Source: Pseudomonadota bacterium (GTDB taxonomy: Bacteria > Pseudomonadota > Gammaproteobacteria > Steroidobacterales > Woeseiaceae). From it: 32,101 bases of DNA. A program made the position numbers and the translations under genes. The notes under the pieces were generated by a model. The model had not been told where the DNA came from, did not search any database, and was given only the letters and a program-made list of their open reading frames with translations. This document shows, piece after piece, positions 22,982 to 30,465 of this stretch; the first letter of the stretch is position 1; each line of letters opens with the position of its first letter. The stretch covers positions 1 through 32,101 of the forward strand of contig JAQCAD010000038.1 in the NCBI GenBank assembly GCA_027621915.1, written 5' to 3'.

Positions 22982-24853
22982 TCAACGCACAGTCTCCAGC
23001 TCCCTTTGCTGCTGCTGCAGCTGCCACATGTGGGCGTAATGCCGGTCCGCGGCCAGCAATTCTGCGTGGGTGCCGCGCTCGACGATCCTGCCGTTGTCCA
23101 TCACCAGGATTTGCCCGGCGCCCATGACGGTCGAAAGGCGATGCGCAATCACAAGTGTTGTGCGTCCGACCTGAATGCGGTCAAGTTCAGCCTGGATGGA
23201 TTTCTCCGATTGCGAATCGAGTGCGGAGGTTGCTTCGTCGAATATCAGTATGGCCGGGTTTTTTAATAATGCACGTGCGATTGCGACGCGTTGTTTCTCG
23301 CCGCCCGACAGTTTCAGGCCGCGCTCCCCAACCTCCGTTTCATAACCATCGGGCATGCGCAGGATGAAGTCGTGGATGTGCGCGGCACGCGCGGCAGCCT
23401 CGACTTCTTCGCGACTCGCGTCGGTGCGGCCATAACGGATGTTGTAGAAAATCGTGTCGTTGAATAGCACCGTATCCTGCGGCACGATCGCGATCGCCGC
23501 GCGCAGTGTTGCTTGCGTGTAATCCCGAATGTCCCGACCGTCGATCAGGATTTTTCCAGCGTCGACATCGTAAAAGCGATACAGAAGGCGGGTGAGTGTC
23601 GATTTGCCGGAGCCCGAGTGACCGACAACGGCGATTGTTCCGCCCGGCGGAATTTCGAAGTCGACGTCGTCCAGGATCTGGCGTCGTTCGTCATAACCGA
23701 ACCGTACACTTTCAAAACGCACTTCAGGATGTGTGGCTTTAAGTGGAACCGCATCGGGTCGGTCATTGACGTCCCTGCGCTGGTCGAGCAGGCTGAAGAG
23801 GCGCTCCATATTCGTCAGCGCCTGCTTCACTTCGCGATACACCATGCCGAGCAGGAACAACGGCGCCGACAATTGCAGCAGGTATGCATTGACCAGCACC
23901 AGGTCGCCGATTGTCAATTGTCCGGAAACGACGCCGGCTGCGGCGCGCCACATCATGGCCGTAACGCCGATGGATACGACAATCGTCTGACCGAGGTTCA
24001 AGGCTGCAAGCGATGTCTGCGCCTTGACTCGTGCATCCTCGAGGTGCTTCAGGTTTTCATCGTAACGGGTCGCCTCATGGGCTTCGTTGTTAAAATACTT
24101 GACCGTTTCATAGTTCAGCAACGAGTCCACCGCCCGTTCATTGGCGCGAGTGTCGGCCTCGACCGCGGCGCGGTAGAAACGCGTACGCCATTCGGTGACG
24201 GAAAACGTCCAGAGCATGTAGGCGATCAGCGTGCCGAGCGTGATGAATGCAAAGCCCCAGTCATAGGCCCACACGAGTACTGCGGTAACCAGCGTCACTT
24301 CGATTACTGTCGGAATGATTGTATACAGTGACCAGTCGAGCAGGTCGGACACCGCACTGCCGCCACGCTCAACATCTCGGGCGATGCCACCGGTACGACG
24401 GCCAAGGTGAAACCTGAGGCTTAAGCCGTGCAGGTGCCGAAACACTTTCAACGTGATCTCGCGTGAGGCTCTTGCCATGACGCGGGCGAAAACGACCTGC
24501 CGCAATTCCGTGAACAGCGTAACGCTGATGCGCGCTGCGCCATAAGCGACCAGCATCGCCAATGGCAGGATCAGCAGGGTGGGCTCGATATTGAGCCGGT
24601 CGACGATGCGCTTCAACGCGAGCGGCACCAAGAGATTCGCAAGTTTTGCCAAAAGGATCAGGAACAGCGCAAGCGAGATTCGGCCGGCGTACGGGCGAAG
24701 ATAGGGAAGGAGCTCCGCAAAGGCATTCATGTCTCCCCGCGCATCGTTAGCGCGCGCCACCGGGATCACGGCGCCGGGAATGTCAATGTCGCCAGTTGTC
24801 GCGTCAGTCTCGCTGTCTGTCCCGTCGGTGGCGCCGTGATTCAAGAGTTGCAT
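22982..24853 (-). CDS. Atm1-type ABC exporter (fused membrane and ATPase domains)
   Basis: A 623-residue half-transporter: a poorly conserved N-terminus (1-40), a six-helix exporter membrane domain (about 50-345), and an ATPase domain (about 375-610) with GHSGSGKST, LSGGEKQRVAIARALL, ILIFDEATSALD and IAHRLST. The stretch NYETVKYFNNEAHEATRYD is characteristic of the Atm1/ABCB7/HMT1 branch, which exports glutathione-linked sulfur or metal conjugates. It should work as a homodimer in the inner membrane. ATG 24853 has GAGGA directly against it, too close for an ordinary site; a start at the Met before NAFAELLPYLRPY (about 24730) is an alternative. Its link to the flanking glycerol importer is probably only positional. 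Confidence 0.9.
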   Translation of the reverse strand: MQLLNHGATDGTDSETDATTGDIDIPGAVIPVARANDARGDMNAFAELLPYLRPYAGRISLALFLILLAKLANLLVPLALKRIVDRLNIEPTLLILPLAMLVAYGAARISVTLFTELRQVVFARVMARASREITLKVFRHLHGLSLRFHLGRRTGGIARDVERGGSAVSDLLDWSLYTIIPTVIEVTLVTAVLVWAYDWGFAFITLGTLIAYMLWTFSVTEWRTRFYRAAVEADTRANERAVDSLLNYETVKYFNNEAHEATRYDENLKHLEDARVKAQTSLAALNLGQTIVVSIGVTAMMWRAAAGVVSGQLTIGDLVLVNAYLLQLSAPLFLLGMVYREVKQALTNMERLFSLLDQRRDVNDRPDAVPLKATHPEVRFESVRFGYDERRQILDDVDFEIPPGGTIAVVGHSGSGKSTLTRLLYRFYDVDAGKILIDGRDIRDYTQATLRAAIAIVPQDTVLFNDTIFYNIRYGRTDASREEVEAAARAAHIHDFILRMPDGYETEVGERGLKLSGGEKQRVAIARALLKNPAILIFDEATSALDSQSEKSIQAELDRIQVGRTTLVIAHRLSTVMGAGQILVMDNGRIVERGTHAELLAADRHYAHMWQLQQQQRELETVR

Positions 24854-25586
24854 TCCTCAATGAATGGTTTTATCGAGCGGGAGTTTAGTCGCATTCGAAA
24901 GTGTCCGGTATTGAATGGTCGATTTTGTAGCGCCGGTTCAGTTCGATAATCGACCATACGGGATCCTGAGCGGTCTGATGATCGCGGTAATCTTCTTTAT
25001 CAGATGCTCCCCCTTCGTCGCCAATGATTTTTGCAGGAGCGAGGTCAGATACACGTTTGGCCATTTCGTCACGTCGGCCTCGTTCCTCGTCGCGCCTACG
25101 CGGCGCATACTGAGCGAAATCCGGTATACCAAATAGTGCAATTCCGTCCGCAACAGGCCGCCAACCGGTCGATATCGCCTTCTGGATAAACTTGAATCTA
25201 ACGTAGTTGGAAAGTGCAACTTAATGAAAAACAGTATTAAAGTCGCGCCGACGATGGATCGGACGGGAACAATCGAATCAGCGGCTCCGGGTCAATCGCG
25301 CATGAATTCGCTGTATCGGCGTGTCGCACCAGAGTCGCACCGGGGAGTCTTGTAAGTCGAGAGCGCAATCGGCCTCGCGTTGCCGAGATTGATCGAATCA
25401 GCCTGGAGTCTCAATTCAAGCGTCCGTATCTTCGAGCGCCAATCCTGCGGCGCCCATCACGGTCGCTCCGACCGTTCTGACAACGATTGCGGCAGTGTCG
25501 TTGCTGTTGCCTGGTTATTTGAAGGTCAGCTGAGACGCTCAAATGCAGCCGGTCGTGCACCAGGGCCGCAGCAACAGATTGAGGGC
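24854..25586. other. Gene-free stretch between the Atm1-type exporter and the integron integrase
   Basis: No convincing coding region is seen on either strand over about 730 bp; open frames here are short and lack family features. It contains the 10-bp inverted repeat listed separately and an 11-bp direct repeat, ATCGAATCAGC, at 25272-25282 and 25392-25402. It probably marks the boundary between stable chromosome and the integron, and may contain decayed sequence. Confidence 0.6.
24915..24957. repeat. Perfect 10-bp inverted repeat upstream of the Atm1-type exporter
   Basis: ATGGTCGATT at 24915-24924 and AATCGACCAT at 24948-24957 are exact reverse complements around a 23-bp centre. The element lies 62-104 bp upstream of the exporter start and could be a regulatory site, a hairpin in the 5' leader, or a mobile-element trace. 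Confidence 0.5.
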
Positions 25587-26579
25587 TCAGCCTAACGGGC
25601 TGCGTACACCGGCGAATCCCTGTCCAAGGACGTGCGTGTAGATTTGCGTGGTTCGCAAATCCTTGTGACCGAGCAGTTCCTGAACGGTGCGGATGTCGCT
25701 GCCACGGTGCAATAATTCGGTCGCGAACGTGTGCCGGAAAGTATGACAACCTGCCGGCTTCTCGATCTTTGCGCGCCTTACCGCAATTTTGACCGCTTTT
25801 TGAACACTGCTCGTGTGGAGGTGATGGCGCACGACCATGCCACGGTCATCGCGGCACAGGCCGTTCGATGGAAACAACCATTGCCATGGCAGCGAACAGG
25901 CCGCGTCCGGATACTTCCGTGCGAGTGCAAAGGGGAGTGTCACCGGGATCCGATTCCCGGCGGTTTCTGCCCGGTGCATATTGCGGATGGCCGCAACCTG
26001 ATTGCGAAGCACCTCGTCGAGGCTCTGTGGCAGGAGTGTCGTGCGGTCCTTGCCACCCTTGCCGTTCCGGACCGTGATGACACGCCGCGAAAAATCGACA
26101 TCCTTGACCCGCAGGCGGACCGACTCGACCACTCGCAGTCCGGCGCCGTACATCAGCGAGGCCAGCAGCCGGTAGGGCATTTCCAATTCCGCGATGATGG
26201 CCAGTGCCTCCTCGTGCGTCAGGACAACCGGCAACCGGGGCGGCCGTTTCGCGCGCACGGTTTCACCGATGTTGCCAAGCGGTTGCTGCAAGACCTTGTC
26301 GTAGAGAAACACCAGCGCGTTAAGGGCCTGGTTCTGGGTGGCGGCCGCGACATTGCGCCGGACCGCGAGCCAGCTCAGGAACGCGCGCACCTCTTCAGGC
26401 CCCATCGTCGACGGATGGCACAGACCGTGGAAGCGGATGAAGTAACGGATCCAATACCAGTACGATTTCTCAGTGCGGATGCTGTAACGCCGCAGGCGGA
26501 TCACGGCTTGAAACTGATCGTGCAGTCTCGGGGTACGATTTCCGGATGACAAAACAGCGCTCGGTAATGCCTGCTTCAT
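25587..26579 (-). CDS. intI: Integron integrase (IntI-type tyrosine recombinase)
   Basis: A 330-residue tyrosine recombinase. The N-terminal SAM-like domain (about 20-105) has [25 protein letters not shown]-type sequence typical of IntI. The catalytic set is complete: Arg in GAGLRVVE, Lys in NGKGGKD, HTFRH, LGHKD, and the tyrosine nucleophile in QIYTHV. The extra alpha-helical insert specific to integron integrases is present before the HxxR box ([24 protein letters not shown] split around 205-230). It recombines attI with attC sites to capture and shuffle cassettes. It faces away from the array, the normal layout. I use ATG 26579, although an in-frame TTG at 26618 exists and neither has a clear ribosome-binding site. 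It appears intact and probably functional. Confidence 0.95.
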   Translation of the reverse strand: MKQALPSAVLSSGNRTPRLHDQFQAVIRLRRYSIRTEKSYWYWIRYFIRFHGLCHPSTMGPEEVRAFLSWLAVRRNVAAATQNQALNALVFLYDKVLQQPLGNIGETVRAKRPPRLPVVLTHEEALAIIAELEMPYRLLASLMYGAGLRVVESVRLRVKDVDFSRRVITVRNGKGGKDRTTLLPQSLDEVLRNQVAAIRNMHRAETAGNRIPVTLPFALARKYPDAACSLPWQWLFPSNGLCRDDRGMVVRHHLHTSSVQKAVKIAVRRAKIEKPAGCHTFRHTFATELLHRGSDIRTVQELLGHKDLRTTQIYTHVLGQGFAGVRSPLG

Positions 26580-26618
26580 AATGCGAGGACAGTAACGCAG
26601 CGGCAAAAGAAGCGGCAA

Positions 26619-26764
26619 CGATATTACATGGCAAACTCGGTAGAAATGCAGTAAGGTACTGACTTCAAAGCAGTTTTACATACTTTGTCTATGTTACAGA
26701 TTCGTACTTATTACGCGCTCCCGTTGATTCAATATCGCGGAACGCGGTCTATGAACTGTTATAC
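26619..26764 (+). promoter_or_regulatory. attI region and probable integrase/cassette promoters
   Basis: This segment lies between the integrase start and the first cassette, where attI, the integrase promoter and the cassette promoter belong. The core site GTTATAC occupies 26758-26764, with crossover between 26758 and 26759. The promoter for the array cannot be fixed; TTGTCT at 26685 with a TTATTA-like box at 26708 is the best of several weak pairs. No standard LexA box is evident. Confidence 0.75.
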
Positions 26765-26770
26765 GCCATC

Positions 26771-27308
26771 ATGACCGTATCGAGTGACCTTTATCGATCG
26801 TGGCGCTCTGAAGGTAGCTATTTCAGCGATATGCTTGATTGCGGTGATCGATACAATCGTTGGGTTGAAATCGCGCTCGAACACGTGCCACCAAATATTC
26901 TCGACGAGTACAAGGAGCGTCTAGTCTACGTTTCGACTGCCGACCGCGATGGATGCCGTCTGGCTCGAAAGTATTGCGAGGAGCGCGAAGTAATACTGGT
27001 CTCAGAAAGGATATTGCCCAAAAAGGGTGTGAGCCTCGGGGATCCCGACGTTCGGTACTTTGTTTTCGTAATTCTTCACGAGACTGTCCATGCCATAAAG
27101 CGTCACCAATCGCCGAAATTCGATTCATTGTCAGAATCCGACAATATAAGCTCAGGAAAACGAAGCGGATGCCCTAGCACTAGAGTGGTTCAACTCCTAT
27201 GTGGCAGCTCAGGAAAATCCCTATATGCAACGATTAACAATGGAAGAAGTAAAAGACGCCCAAGCGCGAAGTCGAGAAAGGATGAATGACCTGTACAATG
27301 GCGTATAA
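26771..27308 (+). pseudogene. Cassette 1: zinc-metalloprotease-like protein, frameshifted
   Basis: The first frame runs from ATG 26771 and encodes about 120 sensible residues including the zinc-protease motif HETVH (ILHETVHAIKRH). It then drifts into low-quality sequence ending at 27289. The next frame, opening after 27149, continues naturally as AQENEADALALEWFN and SYVAAQENPYMQRLTMEEV, and stops at TAA 27306-27308 inside the attC R'' box, as cassette genes often do. One extra base between about 27120 and 27156 explains this. The joined protein, about 178 residues, would have HExxH plus a downstream Glu in ENEAD, a gluzincin-like arrangement. I know no named family for it. A sequencing or assembly indel is possible, in which case the gene is intact. 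Confidence 0.75.
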
Positions 27309-27422
27309 CAAATCGCTGCAGCGGTCGCCGGACGGCATCAGTCGCGCTTCTTGCAGTGGTTTCTACTTTTGCGGGCAACAAGCGCGCCAGCTGCCTGGCG
27401 CCGCTGAGCTCAAGCGTTATGC
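27303..27422 (+). other. attC site of cassette 1
   Basis: R'' GTATAAC (27303-27309) and R' GTTATGC (27416-27422) bracket a 120-bp imperfect palindrome. The inner arms include CGCTGCAGCGG near the left and CCGCTGAGCTCAAGC at the right. R'' is the exact reverse complement of GTTATAC at the cassette's own left junction. Confidence 0.92.
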
Positions 27423-27440
27423 CCACAAAAGATCGAGATT

Positions 27441-28010
27441 ATGGAAAATTACATAACATTCCAAGAAATTGCAGAAGAAAATGGTATCGGAATCGATACT
27501 GTGCGTAGGAACGCAAAGAAATTAGATCTGGAAATTACACGGAGAAAAACGCCAAAAAGTAAAGGTGCTTTAGTTAACTGTTTGTCCAGAGGCGACGCTG
27601 ACCAATTAAAAGCATTTTTCGATCAAAAGCAAAACTATGAGTTTGTGCCTAGTGAAAGTGGCCTTTCTGTTCAAAGGTATGGTTATTTTTATTTAATTCA
27701 ATTGGTTCCTGAAGCACTACCAGACAGAATGAAAATCGGATACACAGACAATCTTGAGCAGAGACTAAGTGAGCACAGAACGTCTGCGCCAACATTAAAG
27801 CTTATAAAAAGCTGGGAGTGTAAACGTACATGGGATCAAGCCGCAATGGATTCAATTACTAGAGAAAACTGCAAACACGTTTTAAATGAAGTCTATGAGG
27901 GCAATGTTGAAGGCTTTATTGAAAGAGGTGACAAATTCTTTGGCAATATGCCAAACAGCAATAGTGAAGTTGTTTTTTCTGAACATTCACCATTAAATGA
28001 AAATGAATAG
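27441..28010 (+). CDS. Cassette 2: T5orf172/GIY-YIG-like domain protein with N-terminal helix-turn-helix-like segment
   Basis: A 189-residue protein. Residues 5-35 (ITFQEIAEENGIGIDTVRRN and on) resemble a small DNA-binding or excisionase-like helix-turn-helix. Residues about 78-145 contain GYFYLIQL, then MKIGYTDNLEQRLSEHRTS, which follow the T5orf172 (MUG113) pattern: a tyrosine-rich strand, KIG.T.N, then an Arg-containing helix. These domains belong to the GIY-YIG nuclease superfamily. A later Glu in MDSITREN could complete the site. Visibly lower GC and different codon use from the neighbours mark it as foreign. Its stop abuts the attC. Possible roles are phage defence or DNA processing; this is inference. 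Confidence 0.75.
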   Translation: MENYITFQEIAEENGIGIDTVRRNAKKLDLEITRRKTPKSKGALVNCLSRGDADQLKAFFDQKQNYEFVPSESGLSVQRYGYFYLIQLVPEALPDRMKIGYTDNLEQRLSEHRTSAPTLKLIKSWECKRTWDQAAMDSITRENCKHVLNEVYEGNVEGFIERGDKFFGNMPNSNSEVVFSEHSPLNENE

Positions 28011-28072
28011 GCATAACAATCGCTTTAAAAAGGACGCGCAAAATGCGCGCGCCTTTTAAGCGGGCGTTATGA
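28011..28072 (+). other. attC site of cassette 2
   Basis: R'' GCATAAC (28011-28017) and R' GTTATGA (28066-28072) bracket a compact 62-bp hairpin with arms CGCTTTAAAAAGG and CCTTTTAAGCG and a GC-rich tip. R'' is the exact reverse complement of GTTATGC at this cassette's left junction. Confidence 0.93.
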
Positions 28073-28087
28073 GTGAAGGAGAGCATC

Positions 28088-28681
28088 GTGTCGCCCGAGG
28101 ATAAGGTCAAAGAATTTCTGGAGACGTACCAGCTCCGACCTGAACGATTCACGGCTACTGAAATGGCCGCCGGCAAGACCCCAGACTTTCTGGTTTTTAG
28201 TGGAAACGATTTGGAGCTTTACTGCGAAGTGAAAAGCCCGGAGGAAGATACTTGGCTCGACGACCACCTGGATAATGCGATTCCAGGAGAGATTGTTGGC
28301 GGCTTGAGAAACGATCCGATCTTTAATCGCCTCACCGCTCATATCCACAAGGCAAGGAAGCAGTTCGATGCTGTAAATCCTATGGAAGCGCTCCCCAATG
28401 TGCTTGCCTTCTATAACCAAGACACGAACTCAAGCTTCTTGGATCTTTTGGCGGTAACCACCGGCAATTTCTTTTCCGAAGACGGCAGCGTATTTCCAAT
28501 TTATAAGAATTATTCTGAGGGTCGCGTGAAAAAGGATATTGAGAAAATCCATTTATTCATATGGCTGGATGTGCATAAGCCCCACCGGTTTCTGTTTAAT
28601 ACAATAAACTCCAAATTCCAGAGTGGTTTGTGCCAGCGGTTCGGATTCGATCCGGAGAAATTGCAGCTTGTTCACTCATAA
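28088..28681 (+). CDS. Cassette 3: PD-(D/E)XK nuclease-like protein of unknown function
   Basis: A 197-residue protein from GTG 28088, preceded by AAGGAG six bases upstream (better placed than GTG 28073). Near residues 30-55 the sequence GKTPDFLVF, then LELYCEVKSPEED, gives the PD...ExK pattern of restriction-like nuclease folds: Asp in PDF, Glu and Lys in EVK. The remainder is alpha/beta-like, with FLDLLAVTTGNF and HLFIWLDVHKPHRF. I do not recognise a named family. The stop codon lies inside the R'' box of its attC. A role in defence or DNA repair is plausible but unproven. Confidence 0.75.
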   Translation: MSPEDKVKEFLETYQLRPERFTATEMAAGKTPDFLVFSGNDLELYCEVKSPEEDTWLDDHLDNAIPGEIVGGLRNDPIFNRLTAHIHKARKQFDAVNPMEALPNVLAFYNQDTNSSFLDLLAVTTGNFFSEDGSVFPIYKNYSEGRVKKDIEKIHLFIWLDVHKPHRFLFNTINSKFQSGLCQRFGFDPEKLQLVHS

Positions 28682-28780
28682 CAAGGCGTTCCAAACGGAC
28701 AAAGTTGCCGTGTCACACCTTTTTAAAAAGGCGCAAAAGCTGCGCCACAACAACTTCGCCGTTGAACAGCGGCGTTAGAC
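28676..28780 (+). other. attC site of cassette 3
   Basis: R'' TCATAAC (28676-28682) and R' GTTAGAC (28774-28780), 105 bp apart end to end, enclose arms AAGGCGTTCCAA and TTGAACAGCGGC. R'' is the exact reverse complement of GTTATGA at this cassette's left junction. Confidence 0.92.
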
Positions 28781-28786
28781 GGCTCT

Positions 28787-29128
28787 ATGGCGGACGAAGG
28801 TTTTTCCAGATCGGATTGGCTTAGACTGATATCTGGCATTGCTTGGCTCGCGATCCTCGTGTCCTGGCCCCGACCCACGCTCGCCGCGACGCTGCTGATC
28901 ATTGGCGGCGCCATGATTGCTTTCAACGCGATGATCTTCTGGCTCGCGGTAGTTCGCGGACAGGAGGCCTCTTCCGTGGCACCCATCTTCGGGGGCATCC
29001 TAGCTGCTGCAGGGGTCGCCCTGCTCCCGTTCCCTGGGAGCTGGCATTGGGCCTGGGTGCCATTGCTAGTCGACTGGGGCGGAATACCTAAGTTTATGGT
29101 GGCTTTGTTTAATGAGCCTCCGCGATAG
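28787..29128 (+). CDS. Cassette 4: small membrane protein
   Basis: A 113-residue protein from ATG 28787, 12 bp inside the cassette, with four hydrophobic segments (about 12-27, 32-56, 64-82 and 87-108) and a short charged start MADEGFSRSDWLR. No family recognised and no catalytic motif seen. Inner-membrane location is expected. There is no clear ribosome-binding site, so expression may depend on translation of the upstream cassette. Small membrane proteins of this sort are common integron cargo. Confidence 0.7.
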   Translation: MADEGFSRSDWLRLISGIAWLAILVSWPRPTLAATLLIIGGAMIAFNAMIFWLAVVRGQEASSVAPIFGGILAAAGVALLPFPGSWHWAWVPLLVDWGGIPKFMVALFNEPPR

Positions 29129-29159
29129 GCCACATGCCGCCTAATACGCTCCCACAGCC

Positions 29160-29240
29160 GTCTAACTACGCGATGGACAGCGACACCATTCGCTCCGCGC
29201 TACGCGCGTCGCATGGTGCGCGTCATCGTGAACGTTATGC
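29160..29240 (+). other. attC site of cassette 4
   Basis: R'' GTCTAAC (29160-29166) and R' GTTATGC (29234-29240) bracket 81 bp with an imperfect palindrome, including GACACCAT opposite ATGGTGCGCGTC. R'' is the exact reverse complement of GTTAGAC at this cassette's left junction. Confidence 0.9.
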
Positions 29241-29277
29241 GCCTCCGAAGCCTTTCCTGGATGCCTGAGTTCGCACC

Positions 29278-29306
29278 TTGACTTAAGTATCAATAGTGAT
29301 ACCATT
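29278..29306 (+). promoter_or_regulatory. Cassette-borne hicAB promoter with palindromic operator
   Basis: GTATCA (29287-29292) and TGATAC (29297-29302) form a perfect palindrome with a 4-bp spacer. It lies inside a promoter-like pair, TTGACT (29278-29283) and TACCAT (29300-29305), spaced 16 bp. This is what is expected for an autoregulated toxin-antitoxin operon, where antitoxin binding covers the promoter. Confidence 0.6.
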
Positions 29307-29311
29307 CCCGG

Positions 29312-29563
29312 GTGGCATCCGTTGAGGACATTCTGGCCAATATGAGGCGAAACCCGAAAGGGGTACGCTTCAAAGACTTGTGCAAGGTTTGTGACCACTT
29401 TTTTGGGGAACCCCGGAAGCGGGGTACCAGCCACAGGGTCTATCGTACGCCGTGGTCCGGAGATCCCCGAGTCAACATTCAAAGTCACAAGGGCGAGTCG
29501 AAGGCGTATCAGGTTCGTCAGGTCCTCTTGGCAATCGAACGTTTAGAGATGAGAAATGGCTAA
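29312..29563 (+). CDS. hicA: Cassette 5: HicA-like mRNA interferase toxin
   Basis: An 83-residue protein ending in VRQVLLAIERLEMRNG, with the dsRBD-like HicA core and the catalytic histidine in RGTSHRVYRT at about residue 41 (HicA usually reads GSHH-like there). HicA cleaves mRNA until neutralised by HicB. It overlaps the downstream gene by 8 bp, in the usual toxin-first order. The start is taken as GTG 29312, only about 6 bp after the putative -10 box, so the transcript may be leaderless. It is somewhat longer than minimal HicA (about 60 residues). Toxin-antitoxin cassettes are thought to stabilise integron arrays. Confidence 0.82.
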   Translation: MASVEDILANMRRNPKGVRFKDLCKVCDHFFGEPRKRGTSHRVYRTPWSGDPRVNIQSHKGESKAYQVRQVLLAIERLEMRNG

Positions 29564-29882
29564 GGAAGTTGATAGATTTACATACCGTGTTACCTGGTCT
29601 GACGAAGATCAGGAGTACGTTGGTCTGTGCGCGGAGTTTCCAAGCTTAAGCTGGCTCGAAGCGTCGCCTGAAAAATCCCTGCAGGGTATTCGGAAACTTG
29701 TGAAGGAAGTGGTTGCGGATCTCAAGCGCAGCAAAGATCCGGTTCCGGAACCGATATCAACGCGTCCATTCAGCGGCAAGTTCATGGTACGTATCCCGCC
29801 GGAAGTACATCGAATGCTCGCGATTCAAGCTGCAGAATCCGGAGTCAGCATTAATCGATTGGTATCAAGCAAGCTTGCGTGA
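29556..29882 (+). CDS. hicB: Cassette 5: HicB-like antitoxin
   Basis: A 108-residue protein with an N-terminal partial-RNaseH-like HicB fold (FTYRVTWSDEDQEYVGLCAEFPSL and on, about 8-55). Its C-terminal ribbon-helix-helix DNA-binding tail has SGKFMVRIPPEVHRMLAIQA and SGVSINRLVSSKLA. It neutralises HicA and should repress its promoter through the palindrome at 29287-29302. The start ATG 29556 overlaps the hicA end. It stops 7 bp before the attC. Confidence 0.88.
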   Translation: MAKEVDRFTYRVTWSDEDQEYVGLCAEFPSLSWLEASPEKSLQGIRKLVKEVVADLKRSKDPVPEPISTRPFSGKFMVRIPPEVHRMLAIQAAESGVSINRLVSSKLA

Positions 29883-29889
29883 AAGAGCC

Positions 29890-29991
29890 GTATAACAAGT
29901 CGCTGCACCCGCCGCCGGACGCATCTGTCACGGCGCTTGCATTCGCAATCGCCGCGCCAGATGCTGGCGCGGGTGAGCTCAAGGGTTAGGC
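29890..29991 (+). other. attC site of cassette 5
   Basis: R'' GTATAAC (29890-29896) and R' GTTAGGC (29985-29991) bracket 102 bp with arms beginning AAGTCGCTGCACCCG and ending CGGGTGAGCTCAAGG. R'' differs at one position from the complement of this cassette's left junction (GTTATGC). It is the same R'' sequence as in cassette 1. Confidence 0.9.
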
Positions 29992-30008
29992 GACAAGAGG
30001 AGGACTCA

Positions 30009-30311
30009 ATGAACACGACATTCAACAATCTCATCATGCGGAACAACGTGTTCGCCTGGATTGCTCTGGCGACTTGTGTGATCTTGCTGGTGCCCTTTGG
30101 GGCAATGCAGTTCACAAATGCGGTGCACTGGGGCGTCATGGACTTCATTGCCATGGGTCTCCTTGTCTTCGGTGCGGGTACGGTGTTTGTACTGGCTGCG
30201 AGGAACGTACCTCAAAGGTATTGGGTGGCTCTCGGCACCGTCGTCGCGGCTGCGCTTCTTTACGCGTGGGCAGAACTCGCGGTCGGTATCTTTACAAATC
30301 TGGGCAGCTGA
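30009..30311 (+). CDS. Cassette 6: small membrane protein
   Basis: A 100-residue protein from ATG 30009, preceded by GAGGAG about six bases upstream, which decides the start over an earlier in-frame one inside attC. Three hydrophobic segments lie at about 15-35, 42-64 and 70-92. No family recognised. It is translated from its own good ribosome-binding site close to the cassette edge. Confidence 0.75.
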   Translation: MNTTFNNLIMRNNVFAWIALATCVILLVPFGAMQFTNAVHWGVMDFIAMGLLVFGAGTVFVLAARNVPQRYWVALGTVVAAALLYAWAELAVGIFTNLGS

Positions 30312-30343
30312 GCAGCCTTGCAGGCTTCAGGTCGAGCGATGTC

Positions 30344-30465
30344 GCCTAACACTTATGAGGCCTCCCGTTGTCAATAGGCAATAGCGTATTGGCGGCGATC
30401 TTGGTTTCGCCGTGCTTGAAGCATTCGCGTCGTTCTCCGACTTGGTTTCACAAGCGGCGTCAGGC
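30344..30465 (+). other. Atypical attC site of cassette 6
   Basis: R'' GCCTAAC (30344-30350) is the exact reverse complement of GTTAGGC at this cassette's left junction, so the left end is firm. The right end is unclear. GTCAGGC at 30459-30465 is the best R' candidate and would need C for the second T. TCACAAG (30448-30454) can pair with CTTATGA (30352-30358) with one mismatch. The site may be mutated or rearranged. Confidence 0.5.

Larger units (their letters stand above)
25587..30465. mobile_element. Integron: integrase, attI and six-cassette array
   Basis: The integrase is followed by an attI junction and cassettes beginning at 26759, 27417, 28067, 28775, 29235 and 29986, all read rightward. 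For each cassette, G plus its first six bases should pair with the R'' box of its own attC. This holds exactly for cassettes 1, 2, 3, 4 and 6, and with one mismatch for cassette 5. No known resistance gene is among the cassettes, so this resembles an environmental chromosomal integron and not a clinical mobile one. The array may continue to the right past the insertion sequence. Confidence 0.92.

Noticed and set aside
24938-25219. Minus-strand frame ending KKITAIIRPLR, similar to the first residues of PII signalling proteins
   Set aside because: The match is about eleven residues, has no start codon at the right place, and the continuation does not resemble PII; probably chance.
25411-25749. 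Minus-strand frame overlapping the 3' end of the integrase
   Set aside because: Composition is biased, it overlaps the conserved catalytic end of intI in another frame, and it has no recognisable domain.
26619-26758. LexA (SOS) box controlling the integrase
   Set aside because: No CTGT-N8-ACAG match was found; a lone ACAG at 26696 lacks its partner.
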